Shown in pieces: positions 1 through 8,724 of a stretch of 64,000 nucleotides of DNA. The stretch is taken from the NCBI GenBank assembly GCA_963832835.1, contig CAWHVD010000001.1, positions 124,001 to 188,000 on the forward strand, given 5' to 3'. The position numbers and the translations under genes were made by a program. Within the stretch, counting starts at the first letter, position 1; every line of letters begins with the position of its first letter. Origin of the DNA: CAVPKN01 sp963832835 (lineage in GTDB: Bacteria > Chlamydiota > Chlamydiia > Chlamydiales > JAAKFR01). The notes under the pieces are model-generated. The model saw only the letters and a program-made list of their open reading frames with translations, was not told the DNA's origin and made no database searches.

Positions 1-1199
1 GCCGGACTGAAGATGATGTAGAAAAGCTCATCTCGGGACCAAACGTATACATTTGCGACAATTGCATCCGGCTTTGCATGAGCATCTTGGAGAAAAAGCC
101 CTCCACAGGAGAACTCAAACTGCTCAAACCGGCAGAGCTTAAAGCCCGTTTAGATGAATACATCATCGGCCAAGAGTCAGCAAAACGTACCGTGGCCGTG
201 GCCGTTTACAACCACTATAAGCGAGTCCGTGCCCTTTCCCAAAACAAAGAGGTCAATTACGGCAAATCCAATGTCCTTTTGCTCGGCCCAACCGGTTCGG
301 GAAAGACGCTCATTGCTAAAACACTTGCCCAGATTCTGGATGTCCCTTTTACGATCGCCGATGCAACAACTCTCACTGAAGCAGGTTATGTCGGCGAGGA
401 TGTAGAAAACATCGTCTTGAGGCTCCTTCAGGCTGCTGACTATGATGTAGCACGCGCTGAACAAGGCATCATCTACATTGATGAGATCGACAAAATTGGG
501 CGCACGACATCGAATGTCTCTATTACTCGCGACGTTTCTGGTGAAGGTGTTCAGCAGGCCCTATTAAAGATTGTCGAGGGCACCATAGCCAATGTGCCGC
601 CCAAAGGGGGCAGAAAACACCCGCATCAAGAATACATCAAAGTGAACACCGAAAATATCTTATTCATCGTCGGTGGTGCGTTTGCACATCTTGATAAAAT
701 CATCGGTAAACGGCTTGGGAAAAGCAAAATTGGGTTTTCCGATATCAAAACAGGAGTCAGTATTGACCCGCACGATCAAAACAAGCTTCTTAACCAAGTT
801 GAGCCTGAAGACCTCATCTCTTTTGGGATGATTCCCGAATTTGTGGGCCGTTTCAATTGCATCGTCAATTGCAACGAACTGATGGTCGAAGATCTTGTCA
901 AAATTTTGTCTGAGCCGAAAAATGCCATCATCAAACAATATACCCACATGTTTGCCGAAGAGGGGGTAAAACTCGAGTTCACCACCGAAGCCCTCTTTGC
1001 TGCAGCTAAAAAGGCAAAAGAAGCGGGGACCGGTGCACGTGCTCTAAGGATGATCTTAGAAAACTTGCTGCGGGATTTGATGTTTGATGTACCCTCTGAC
1101 GATACGATTGCCGAAGTGCATATCTCTGACGAGTCGGTCTCAAACAATCAATTGCCCCACATCGTCCGCCGCGCATCTTCTTCCGAAAAAATCGCCTAA
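1..1199 (+). CDS. clpX: ClpX, ATP-binding unfoldase subunit of the Clp protease (5' partial)
   Basis: AAA+ unfoldase that feeds substrates to ClpP in the cytosol. The reading frame is open from base 3, and the first codons encode the end of the N-terminal zinc-binding domain (GPNVYICDNCIRLC, with a CxxC pair and a further Cys), so the real start lies before the window; the ATG at 78 is internal. Visible motifs: Walker A GPTGSGKT, pore loop EAGYVGEDVENI, Walker B IIYIDEIDKI, an IGF loop (KSKIGF) that normally docks ClpP, and the sensor-2 motif GTGARALR. It ends near the usual ClpX C-terminus. In Chlamydia clpX lies next to pcnB, which is also nearby here. Identification is secure; only the 5' end is missing. 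Confidence 0.97.
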   Translation, partial: RTEDDVEKLISGPNVYICDNCIRLCMSILEKKPSTGELKLLKPAELKARLDEYIIGQESAKRTVAVAVYNHYKRVRALSQNKEVNYGKSNVLLLGPTGSGKTLIAKTLAQILDVPFTIADATTLTEAGYVGEDVENIVLRLLQAADYDVARAEQGIIYIDEIDKIGRTTSNVSITRDVSGEGVQQALLKIVEGTIANVPPKGGRKHPHQEYIKVNTENILFIVGGAFAHLDKIIGKRLGKSKIGFSDIKTGVSIDPHDQNKLLNQVEPEDLISFGMIPEFVGRFNCIVNCNELMVEDLVKILSEPKNAIIKQYTHMFAEEGVKLEFTTEALFAAAKKAKEAGTGARALRMILENLLRDLMFDVPSDDTIAEVHISDESVSNNQLPHIVRRASSSEKIA

Positions 1200-1231
1200 A
1201 TTCTTCCTAGCCAATTCAACGCAAAGACGCT

Positions 1232-1253
1232 AAGAAGGGAAAATGCCCTTCTT
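1232..1253 (+). terminator. Probable intrinsic terminator of clpX
   Basis: An 8-bp stem (AAGAAGGG / CCCTTCTT) with a 6-nt loop starts 33 bases after the clpX stop codon. The tail is only moderately T-rich (TGCATTGATTTCTT). A MITE has inserted in this tail. Confidence 0.55.
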
Positions 1254-1267
1254 TGCATTGATTTCTT

Positions 1268-1382
1268 GTAACTATTCAGGTAATCCATCTTTTTGGTTAA
1301 AAGCCTCTCTGTGGTGACTATCCACTCCCACCTTGACAAACTGGGGCTGCCCTAAGGATTCTGCTGGCTCGTGAATAGTCAC
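1268..1382 (+). repeat. MITE-1 copy A (115 bp, 8-bp target duplication)
   Basis: Short non-coding element starting GTAACTATTCAGG and ending CGTGAATAGTCAC, giving imperfect 11-bp terminal inverted repeats. It is flanked by the direct repeat GATTTCTT at 1260-1267 and 1383-1390. Close relatives are at 48239-48353, 49630-49896 and 52423-52537. No transposase is encoded. The GTAA-type ends and 8-bp duplication resemble IS66-family elements, which is inference. Confidence 0.85.
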
Positions 1383-1401
1383 GATTTCTTAAGTATTTAA
1401 T

Positions 1402-1493
1402 ACATTCCCAAATGGTGAAGGGGCCCCCTAATGGAAGCGATTCTGGATCAAAAGATTGCATCAATTTGCCGTCTCCAACTGCCGTTTTTAGGA
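1402..1493 (+). repeat. Dispersed repeat R6, copy 1 (about 92 bp)
   Basis: Begins ACATTCCCAAATGGTGAAGG and runs to CTCCAACTGCCG plus TTTTTAGGAT. Roughly 80 percent identical by eye to 26559-26652. No coding function is apparent. Its right end is fused to half of a MITE-2 element at the shared word GGATGATC. Confidence 0.6.
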
Positions 1494-1598
1494 TGATCGT
1501 TTCGAAGCCTATGTTTTTGCACCTAAGCGAGAATGGATCGTTCAAAAATGGCGTGTTATACAGTGCCAATTTGTGACTTTATTTTCTGGCAATGGTAT
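1490..1598 (+). repeat. MITE-2, right half only
   Basis: From GGATGATCGTTTCG to GGTAT this matches the right part of the complete 163-bp element at 7116-7278 almost base for base. The left half is absent and is replaced by R6. Bases 1599-1721, between this repeat and uup, show no recognisable feature. Confidence 0.75.
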
Positions 1599-1721
1599 AA
1601 GAGCGCATTTAAGCTTGAGCTAAAGAGATCACCCATTTTCCAATTGCCGGCTGTAGCCTTATAGACTCAAATTCCTTGAGATTTGGAAGGAGCAACCCAC
1701 TAATAAAAACCGGACTTATTA

Positions 1722-3503
1722 CTATGCCCCCTGTTTCTTTTCGAGCTCTTCCCAGCGGAGATAGAGTTGTTCAACCTGGTTCTCAGCCAATCCAACCGCA
1801 CGGCAGACCTCTTCTAGTCGGGTTGGATTTTGCGCTAAGGCAGCATCCTCAAGAAGATGGTTCAGCGCTTGAATCTCTTTCTCAAATTGTGTGATCTTCG
1901 TTTCGATTTGCCGCAGCTCATTTCTCTCGGATGAAGAGAGCTTGGGAGCAGCCTGTGGGGCTTTGATTTTCTTTTCTGTAGGAGCTTGGACTTTACGCAT
2001 CGCTTTTTCCCATTGGGCAAAGTCGGCATAAAAACTGGTTTGGTTCGGATCACCTAGGGCAAGTAGTTTTGTGCAGACACGATCGAGCATGCAACGGTCG
2101 TGCGTGATCAAAACAAGCGCTCCTGGAAAATCGAGCAGGCTCTCTTCGAGGGTTTCTAGGGTTGCCACATCAAGATCGTTCGTAGGCTCATCGAGGAGCA
2201 AAAGATCTGCCGGTTGGAGCATGAGATGAGCAATTGAGATACGCGCTCTTTCACCACCTGAAAGTTTCCCCAACGGCATATCGAGCAAGGTAGGGGAAAA
2301 CAGAAACCTTTTGCACCAACCGTTCACATGTACCCTTTGACCACGAAAAATCACAAAGTCCCCTGTTGGAGCAAGGGCATCACGTAAACTCATGTCGTCA
2401 GGGAGAAGAGTGCGGTGTTGATCAAAATAGACAACCTGAAGCGCATCGGCTTTCTTCAAGGTCCCTTGGTCGGCTGTCATTTCGCCTGCGAGCAACCGGA
2501 GCAAAGTCGTTTTTCCAGAGCCATTGGGCCCCATCAGTCCAATTCTGGTACCGGGGGAAAGGACAAAATCGAGGTTGCTGAAAAGAATCTTTTCTCCGGC
2601 ATTCTTGGCAATGTTATGTGCGATTAAGAGTTGGCGGGTTTCCCTTTCAGAGGCATCAAATGTGATCGATGCGAATTTTTTTTGGTTCCGTTTTTGGATC
2701 TGAGCAAGATCACTGAGCACTTCTTCTGCGTGGTCAATGCGCGATTGGGCTTTTGTGGTGCGAGCCTTCGGCGAGGAGCGAAGCCATTCGGTCTCTTTGC
2801 GTGCTTTAGAAGCGAGCGCTCGTTCCTGCTGGAGTTGCCCCTCTAAAAATGCCCCCTTCTTCTCGAGAAAATTTTGATAGGAACCTTCGATCGAAAAAGT
2901 ACCCTTAGGATATGTGGGATCGATTTCAACGACTCTGCCCACCACGTTCTGTAGAAAATACCGGTCGTGACTGACTAGCAGAAATGTGGTGACCTCACGC
3001 AGTAGAAATTTCTCGAGCCACAATATCCCTTCTAGATCGAGATGGTTAGTCGGCTCATCCAACAACAAGAGGTCGGGTGAGGTAATTAAGGCAACAGCAA
3101 ATGCCAGTCGTTTTTTCCATCCTCCCGAAAGGGCAGTAGCCTCCACATCTTTTTCTTGGAACTCTAATTTGGTCAGCCACATGTCGGCAAGCCGAGCCTT
3201 TTCGTAGTCGGGAAGATGCTTTTCATCTACCAGCGCTTCAATAAGAATTGCAGCGAGTTTTTTGGGAGGAAAAGCACACGTTTGAGGGACATAGCCAATT
3301 TTGAGCCCCCTTTTATAGGAAATGGTGCCGCCATCGGCTTTTTCCATCCCCGCTAGAATTTTCAATAAGGTCGACTTACCCGATCCATTAGGACCAATTA
3401 AACCAATCTGATCTTTTTGAAACACACTCAAGGCCAACTCTTGAAAAAGAGTTCTCTCACCAAAGGTTTTTTCCAAATTTTGGACGCTGATAAACAAGGT
3501 CAT
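1722..3503 (-). CDS. uup: ABC-F family ATPase, Uup-like
   Basis: Soluble 593-residue protein with two ABC ATPase domains and no membrane segments, typical of the ABC-F group that acts on ribosomes. Domain 1 has Walker A GPNGSGKST (about residue 37), signature LSGGWKKR and Walker B LLLLDEPTNHLD; domain 2 has GPNGSGKTT, LSGGERAR and LLLLDEPTNDLD. The C-terminal 80 or so residues form a charged coiled coil of the Uup type (SSSERNELRQIETKITQFEK). The ATG at 3503 overlaps the stop of the upstream gene by 4 nt, so the two are probably co-translated. Family assignment is firm; Uup rather than another ABC-F subgroup rests on the C-terminal coil. Confidence 0.9.
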   Translation of the reverse strand: MTLFISVQNLEKTFGERTLFQELALSVFQKDQIGLIGPNGSGKSTLLKILAGMEKADGGTISYKRGLKIGYVPQTCAFPPKKLAAILIEALVDEKHLPDYEKARLADMWLTKLEFQEKDVEATALSGGWKKRLAFAVALITSPDLLLLDEPTNHLDLEGILWLEKFLLREVTTFLLVSHDRYFLQNVVGRVVEIDPTYPKGTFSIEGSYQNFLEKKGAFLEGQLQQERALASKARKETEWLRSSPKARTTKAQSRIDHAEEVLSDLAQIQKRNQKKFASITFDASERETRQLLIAHNIAKNAGEKILFSNLDFVLSPGTRIGLMGPNGSGKTTLLRLLAGEMTADQGTLKKADALQVVYFDQHRTLLPDDMSLRDALAPTGDFVIFRGQRVHVNGWCKRFLFSPTLLDMPLGKLSGGERARISIAHLMLQPADLLLLDEPTNDLDVATLETLEESLLDFPGALVLITHDRCMLDRVCTKLLALGDPNQTSFYADFAQWEKAMRKVQAPTEKKIKAPQAAPKLSSSERNELRQIETKITQFEKEIQALNHLLEDAALAQNPTRLEEVCRAVGLAENQVEQLYLRWEELEKKQGA

Positions 3504-4342
3504 GGTGTCGCCTGAAAAAAAAGTGCCTCAAAAAAGCTTGGGTAGATAGGACATGTTCTCCAAAACACCTCTTCCCAGTCATAGGGAACACGGTAATCGG
3601 CCTCTTTAATCGCCGAGACTTTCTGTTCCTTAAAGTAGAAATATCCCTTGATCAACGATGCCAACTGGTCAAAATAGGCATTCGTCTCTTGCCTGCTCAG
3701 CTTGTCGAGCACATCGATTGTTAACCCTAAATCGACAGATCTTTCGGGCAGAAGAGAGAGCTGGGCAGGCTCTAAAAAACAGATAGAGGACTCTTTAAAT
3801 TCTTGATAAATGCTTTCATAATTTTTGAAAGGTCGGTAGGGAAAGATTTTTTTTTCAGGGAATACCCTTTCAAATTGCTGCTGCGTTTCAAAAAGGGCTC
3901 CAGGCGTATCGGAGATAATGTATTTGAGCCCAGGAATTTGTTGTAAAAACACGTACGCGAGCTGCCATTGATTGGCCCCTATTGCTAAAATAGTTTTGAG
4001 AGATTGAATGTTGATCTCGCTTGTAATGGCATGAAAATCAAGAATCGCTAAGGCCAACTCTTGAGTGACATGCCGTTTCTTCCATTGGATACCAGAGCTA
4101 ACCCCATTACTCATCATGGTAGGCTCTGGAATTTGCAGCATTGCGGGGGAAAGCACCTCCGCAATGTATTCCCACAATAACACATTTAAGTATCTGTATG
4201 CTAATGATTTTCTGTTTTTATTCCGCGAAAAGTCCGATCTAAAAAGCGTTTGAATCAAAATCGAAAGTATCCGCTTTTTGGGCAATTGCGCATGCAAACT
4301 CTTTATCTGTGGCAGGAGTGTTGAATAATCCATACAAATCAT
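3500..4342 (-). CDS. Putative sugar O-methyltransferase-like protein
   Basis: 280-residue protein of uncertain function. The middle (TILAIGANQWQLAYVFLQQ, then YIISDTPGALFETQQQF and later DLGLTIDVLDKLS) has the strand-helix rhythm of a Rossmann-type SAM methyltransferase, with IGANQ in place of the usual GxGxG. This recalls the putative sugar O-methyltransferases of polysaccharide loci. No signal peptide or membrane segment. ATG codons at 4342 and 4333 are both possible starts. It is translationally coupled to uup (4-nt overlap) and starts only 16 bp from the divergent pcnB gene, so the two promoters must overlap coding DNA. The family call is tentative. Confidence 0.6.
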   Translation of the reverse strand: MICMDYSTLLPQIKSLHAQLPKKRILSILIQTLFRSDFSRNKNRKSLAYRYLNVLLWEYIAEVLSPAMLQIPEPTMMSNGVSSGIQWKKRHVTQELALAILDFHAITSEINIQSLKTILAIGANQWQLAYVFLQQIPGLKYIISDTPGALFETQQQFERVFPEKKIFPYRPFKNYESIYQEFKESSICFLEPAQLSLLPERSVDLGLTIDVLDKLSRQETNAYFDQLASLIKGYFYFKEQKVSAIKEADYRVPYDWEEVFWRTCPIYPSFFEALFFQATP

Positions 4343-4358
4343 GCATCATATCTAAAGT

Positions 4359-5582
4359 ATGTCTCCTTATAATGCCGCCGAAGAAATTTGTAAAACCTTG
4401 TTTGCAGCTGGATTTACGGCATATTTTGCCGGCGGATGGGTACGGGACCACCTGCTCGGGCATCTATCCACAGATATCGACATCGCCACCAGTGCTCCTC
4501 CCGAGAAGATTGGGCAGCTTTTCCCCAAGACAATTCCCGTAGGGATTGCATTCGGGGTTATCATCGTTGTGATTGAAAACATGCAGTTTGAAGTATCCAC
4601 TTTCCGTAAAGATCATCCCTATCTGGATGGCAGGCATCCGATGAGTATCGACTTTTCCACCGCTGAGAAAGATGCCCAAAGGCGGGATTTCACCATCAAC
4701 GGGATGTTCTACGATCCCATGGCAAGGGTAATCTACGATTATGTGGGAGGACAAGAGGATTTGCGCAAAAAGATCGTGAGAGCAATAGGCAACCCCCTTG
4801 ACCGCTTTACAGAAGATCGTTTGCGTATGATCCGTGCTGTTCGTTTTACCTCGCGTCTTGGGTTTCATCTTGAAGAGACAACAGCTGTTGCCATCAAAGC
4901 CTGCGCTTCCACCCTGCTCCCAGCTGTATCCATGGAGAGAATCTGGCAAGAGCTGTGTAAAATGAGTGCAGATCCTCATTTCGATCAAGCCCTACTTACT
5001 CTTCATCAGTTGGCCCTTTTAGGAGTGATTTTCCCCTCTCTCAAAAACACCTCTCTTGAAAAAATCTCTGAGAGAGTCGCTCCTTTTCCCCATTTTCCGA
5101 TAGGCTCTCCTACAATGGCGTACCTACTCGAGCTCTTTCCTGATCTATCCCTAGAGGCCAAACTCGAGCTCTGTTTCTATCTAAAAACTTCTGTCCAAGA
5201 AAGAAAACTCGTCGAATTTTTCGAATCGGCACATAGTTTGTTTGTGCCCTCCCTAACAGAACTATACGAGTGGGTCCACTTCTATGCCCACCCCCTTTCA
5301 GGTCTTTATTTAGGAGTGCAAGCTGCAAAACTGAAGAAGGACAGGCGTATTGCCTTCATTAAAGAACATACTACGCGTCAGGAATTCCTCTCTTCCCACA
5401 TCCATCGTATCCATTCCAAAATGCCTTTGATCACTTCCGCACACTTATCTCAATTAGGTGTACGCCCAGGAAAAAAAATGGGACTGCTCTTAAAACGAGC
5501 AGAACAAATTGCTATCAATGAAAACCTCCATTGTTCCGAAGAAGTTCTGCAGCAGCTCCAACATGAAATATCCGATTCATAA
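4359..5582 (+). CDS. pcnB: Poly(A) polymerase / tRNA nucleotidyltransferase family protein
   Basis: Class II nucleotidyltransferase that adds A residues to RNA 3' ends (or CCA to tRNA). 407 residues. The catalytic head has FAGGWVRDHLLG, the metal-binding DID in LSTDIDIATSA, FEVSTFRKD, the RRDFTINGMFYDP motif and the neck motif DRLRMIRAVRF. Close linkage to clpX matches the pcnB next to clpX in Chlamydia, supporting a chromosomal core location. Motifs alone do not separate poly(A) polymerase from CCA-adding enzyme. The 3' end overlaps the next gene by 20 nt. Confidence 0.88.
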   Translation: MSPYNAAEEICKTLFAAGFTAYFAGGWVRDHLLGHLSTDIDIATSAPPEKIGQLFPKTIPVGIAFGVIIVVIENMQFEVSTFRKDHPYLDGRHPMSIDFSTAEKDAQRRDFTINGMFYDPMARVIYDYVGGQEDLRKKIVRAIGNPLDRFTEDRLRMIRAVRFTSRLGFHLEETTAVAIKACASTLLPAVSMERIWQELCKMSADPHFDQALLTLHQLALLGVIFPSLKNTSLEKISERVAPFPHFPIGSPTMAYLLELFPDLSLEAKLELCFYLKTSVQERKLVEFFESAHSLFVPSLTELYEWVHFYAHPLSGLYLGVQAAKLKKDRRIAFIKEHTTRQEFLSSHIHRIHSKMPLITSAHLSQLGVRPGKKMGLLLKRAEQIAINENLHCSEEVLQQLQHEISDS

Positions 5583-6672
5583 CAAACTTGCCTATTTTTT
5601 CATTGCCTGCATCGATTGGCTTTTGCAAAGGTGTATGGCAAAAAAAAAAACCTCCCTATCAGCTCCTAAACGTATTTTGATCTGCAATACTGCTCACATT
5701 GGAGATGTGATTTTGACCACGGCTCTACTGCCTGTACTGCGAAAAGCCTTGCCGCAAGCCCACATCGCTATGTTAGTAGGGAGCTGGTGCAGACCACTTG
5801 TAGAGGCACATCCTTTACTTGACCATTTTCATGTGATTGATCATTGGAAGACTAGCCGCCGCAAAGAGTTCATGATTGTAAAAATAGCCAGGTACTTTAA
5901 GATGCGCCATCGAGTACGCAAAGAAATTGCCCACTATGATCTTGCTATCGACTGTGGCATTCATTTTCCAAACATGGCACCAGTGCTTTGGAGTGCAGGC
6001 ATCCCTAACCGCATCGGCTTTGCCAGTGCAGGCTGTAGTCCGCTGCTCACCCATGCACTCCCATGGAATCCTCTCAAAAATCGATCTGTTGTAGAAGCAT
6101 TTGTCTCTTTGCTTGAATTCCTTCCAATTCAAGTCGACCGCTCACTCATATGCCCCACTATCCCTACTTCTCCTCCCAATCCCCAACCTTATATTATCAT
6201 CCACATAGGATCGGGCGATGCCCACAGAAACTGGCCTGAAGCATATTGGAAAACTCTTGCGAAACGTTTAACAGAAGAGGGTAAGCAGCTGCTTTTCACG
6301 GGAACTGGCGCAGAAGAGAACCAAGCCATCGAACGAGTGATAGCGCATTTACCCCAGGCGGAAAACCTATGTGGACAACTCTCCTGGCAACAATTCACAG
6401 CGACCATTCAAAATGCAGCCCTTCTCATTGCTACTGAAACCAGCGCCGGGCATATCGCTTCCGCAGTGGGCACCCCGGCCGTTTTGCTCTATACAGGAAT
6501 CCATCCTAGCAACCTCTGGAAACCACATGGGAATGAGCACACAATCTTGACCTACCCCATGCCATGCTCACCTTGCTTGAAAGGATGCAAAACGATGAGC
6601 TGCATCCAAGAGATCTCTGTCGATACTGTCTACTCGGCTATCAAGTCCACCAAACTTAAAAATCTTTCTTGA
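5563..6672 (+). CDS. GT9-family (heptosyltransferase-like) glycosyltransferase
   Basis: Probably transfers a heptose or related sugar from its ADP/NDP form to lipid A-core at the inner face of the inner membrane. N-terminal fold ILICNTAHIGDVILTTALL, then in the second half IIIHIGSGDAHRNWPEAYW and TSAGHIASAVGTPAVLLYTG, which are hallmark GT9 segments. A longer reading is open from 5509, but the ATG at 5563 (MKYPIHNKL) places the short hydrophobic stretch LAYFFIACIDWLL near the N-terminus and gives normal family length, about 369 residues. The start lies inside the pcnB 3' end. The C-terminal Cys cluster (CSPCLKGCKTMSC) is seen in other GT9 proteins. Acceptor unknown. Confidence 0.85.
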   Translation: MKYPIHNKLAYFFIACIDWLLQRCMAKKKTSLSAPKRILICNTAHIGDVILTTALLPVLRKALPQAHIAMLVGSWCRPLVEAHPLLDHFHVIDHWKTSRRKEFMIVKIARYFKMRHRVRKEIAHYDLAIDCGIHFPNMAPVLWSAGIPNRIGFASAGCSPLLTHALPWNPLKNRSVVEAFVSLLEFLPIQVDRSLICPTIPTSPPNPQPYIIIHIGSGDAHRNWPEAYWKTLAKRLTEEGKQLLFTGTGAEENQAIERVIAHLPQAENLCGQLSWQQFTATIQNAALLIATETSAGHIASAVGTPAVLLYTGIHPSNLWKPHGNEHTILTYPMPCSPCLKGCKTMSCIQEISVDTVYSAIKSTKLKNLS

Positions 6673-6732
6673 ATTACCATTTTCGGTCATATAACATTCT
6701 TTTGGTAATTTTCTAAATTTTAGGAGAAAAAA

Positions 6733-7041
6733 ATGAGCGAACGTTCAAACCAAAATTGTTGCTGCTGCTGTCATGAGCAAGGAGAAGATTCTTGCCATAG
6801 CGATGACCTTTACGACGAAAAAACTGAGTGGTTAATCGAAGCTGCAGACCTAGCTTGGATGGAAGTACTGAAAGACAAGATTAAAGAGCATATTTTGGCG
6901 ACTCAAAATGAGCATATGACACAACTGGCAAAAATTATTTCTGAAGGGAATCATGAGCGGTGGAAACTCAAAATGGAAAATAAGAAAGCTGCGGACGATT
7001 TTAAAGAAAAAATCTGCAATTTTTACCACTCTAAAAAGTAA
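6733..7041 (+). CDS. Small Cys-rich hypothetical protein
   Basis: 102 residues, not recognised. The N-terminus has a run of five Cys followed by His (NCCCCCH) plus one further Cys, suggesting metal or thiol chemistry. The rest is acidic and helical (ADLAWMEVLKDKIKEHI, then KMENKKAADDFKEKI). No signal peptide or membrane segment. A good ribosome binding site (TTTTAGGAG, 7 nt before ATG) supports it as real. It is followed by a hairpin with a T-rich tail, so it probably forms its own transcription unit or the end of the pcnB unit. Confidence 0.7.
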   Translation: MSERSNQNCCCCCHEQGEDSCHSDDLYDEKTEWLIEAADLAWMEVLKDKIKEHILATQNEHMTQLAKIISEGNHERWKLKMENKKAADDFKEKICNFYHSKK

Positions 7042-7077
7042 TTTTTGTGGCTATTCATGAAAGGTTGAAACTGCACT

Positions 7078-7109
7078 AGCCCGGGGCAACACCCTGGGCT
7101 TTAATTTTT
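7078..7109 (+). terminator. Terminator-like hairpin built from a REP-type palindrome
   Basis: AGCCCGGGG-CAACA-CCCTGGGCT followed by TTAATTTTTA: a nearly perfect stem with a T-rich tail 36 bases after the small Cys-rich gene. The same palindrome core (AGCCCAGGGCAACGCCCTGGG) occurs twice at 59529-59640, so this is a dispersed repeat that may serve as a terminator here. Confidence 0.6.
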
Positions 7110-7115
7110 AGGATA

Positions 7116-7278
7116 ATACCATTTCTAGAAAATAAAGCCATGAAGTGGCACTGGGTAACATGACAGATTTGGATGATCGTTTCGAAGCCTATGTTTTTGC
7201 ACCTAAGCGAGAAAGGATCGTTCAAAAATGGCGTGTTATACAGTGCCAATTTGTGACTTTATTTGCTGGAAATGGTAT
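7116..7278 (+). repeat. MITE-2, complete copy (163 bp, TA duplication)
   Basis: Starts ATACCATTTCTAGAAAATAA and ends with the inverted counterpart TTATTTGCTGGAAATGGTAT; the inverted arms run about 45 bp with mismatches. TA flanks both sides (7114-7115 and 7279-7280). A second complete copy of identical length is at 38984-39146, and half copies are at 1490-1598 and 17633-17692. The TA target suggests mobilisation by an IS630/Tc1-type transposase. Confidence 0.85.
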
Positions 7279-7582
7279 TATTACGCGCTTACGGAAGGTG
7301 ACCCAGCAGTACTCCTAATGTACCGACAACCAAGCCAACATAAGTAACTAATTTTCTGTTTTCAGGACATAACTGATCGCAAATTTTAGCATCCAATCCA
7401 CTGGGTGAGCGATCCAAGCATCCTTGAGCGGCACATGTAATTAAAGAAACAACACTGACAAATAAGATTACTCTCATGACTACCCTAAATACTCGGGTAC
7501 ATATTGATGGGCCACTTACAGACGCGTCCATATCCACAGGTTCGGGGAATGATGTCTCTGCAAACCGTAAATGGTCTGCTAA

Positions 7583-8724
7583 TACTAATTGAAATTTTAA
7601 AAAATACAGATGTTGTGGCATAAGCAATCTCCTCAAAATGGAGGTAGCAACATGGAAACAACAATTCTTATTCCCGAAGAACTAGAAAAGCACGACTTTA
7701 TAAAGCTGTATAAATCCGCAAAACATCCTAGAGAAAAGAATAGATTCCTTGCCCTGAGTCATTTCAAGGAAGGTAAAACTCCTCGTGAAATTGCTGAACT
7801 TCTTCGGGTTACACGTAATACGGTTTACACATGGATACGCAATTTTAAAACTTATGGCATTGATGGTGTTAAAGAAAAATCTGGAAGAGGAAAAAAATCG
7901 CTTATTCCAGATAGTGAAACCGCAGCTTTTCGTTCTGCGGTTCTCGACCTTCAGAAAGGACGATCCGGTGGCGTAATTATAGGGAAAGACGTGTTGCAGT
8001 TAATGAAAGATAAGTATGGGATAAAGTGCTCATTAAAAAGTGCATATAACCATTTGAAACGGGCAAGACTTGTCTGGGTTAGCGCAAGATCAAGGCATCC
8101 AGATGCCAATCCAGAGGAACAAGAAGAGTTTAAAAAAAATTTCGCGCAAAAGTAGAAAACTCTTTGCCAAAAGGAATCCAACTCAACGATGTTGAAATCT
8201 GGTTTCAGGATGAAGCTAGATTTGGCCAACAAGGAAGCCTAAGCAGACTGTGGGCAGTAAAAGGAACTCGCCCTCGTGCAGTACGTCAACAACAGTTCAA
8301 ATACACATATCTTTTTGGTGCCGTATGTCCTGAAAGAGGCGATGCTGTTGGTTTATTGTTGCCCTATGCAAACAAGGATACAATGGAGATCCATTTGCGG
8401 CACATTTCCTCACAAGTTCCCACCGGACGGCATGCAGTAATCATACTTGATAAGGCAGGGTGGCATACGACGCAAAAATTACCACATTTTCACAACTTAA
8501 CATTGCTGCCCTTGCCAGCAGCATCACCTGAATTGAATCCATGCGAACAGGTGTGGAAATACTTGCGCCGCACACATCTTTCGAATCGAACTTTCAAGGA
8601 TGAGGAGGAATTGTTGGATGCTTGTTCAGATGCATGGAATGAATTTACTAACGACCGGGAGCAAGTCATTTCCTTGACTTCAAGAATATGGGCAAAGGTG
8701 TAATTTTATTTTTTTCAATTAGTA
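7583..8724 (+). mobile_element. IS630-family insertion sequence (about 1142 bp)
   Basis: Ends are TACTAATTGAAA at the left and the inverted TTTCAATTAGTA at the right. TAA flanks both sides (7580-7582, 8725-8727), compatible with the TA-target specificity of the family. It carries one two-frame transposase and lies within a small membrane-protein gene. The intact ends and reading frames suggest recent insertion. Confidence 0.88.
7652..8703 (+). CDS. IS630-family transposase, made by -1 frameshift
   Basis: DDE transposase acting on the surrounding IS ends. The first frame (7652-8155) has the DNA-binding part with a helix-turn-helix (TPREIAELLRVTRNTVYTW) and starts at an ATG preceded by GGAGGT. 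The second frame carries the catalytic core: WFQDEARFGQQG (first Asp), IILDKAGWHTTQ (second Asp), and LPAASPELNPCEQVWKYLR (Glu). An A8 run at 8132-8139 lets a -1 slip join the frames into KKKFRAKVENSLPKG, continuous with the second frame. Such slippage, translational or transcriptional, is common in IS630 elements. All catalytic residues are present, so the element may be active. Confidence 0.9.

Noticed and set aside
78..400. ATG at 78 as the start of clpX and an overlapping forward frame at 154-405
   Set aside because: The clpX frame is open from base 3 and codes zinc-domain residues before 78; the second frame is a shadow of clpX codons without a ribosome site.
1318..1569. Minus-strand open frame of 83 codons after clpX
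   Set aside because: It is made entirely of MITE-1, R6 and MITE-2 sequence and has no conserved protein features.
6673..6732. Terminator between the GT9 gene and the small Cys-rich gene
   Set aside because: AATTACC / GGTAATT can pair, but the loop is about 25 nt and the stem is short and AT-rich; too weak to call.
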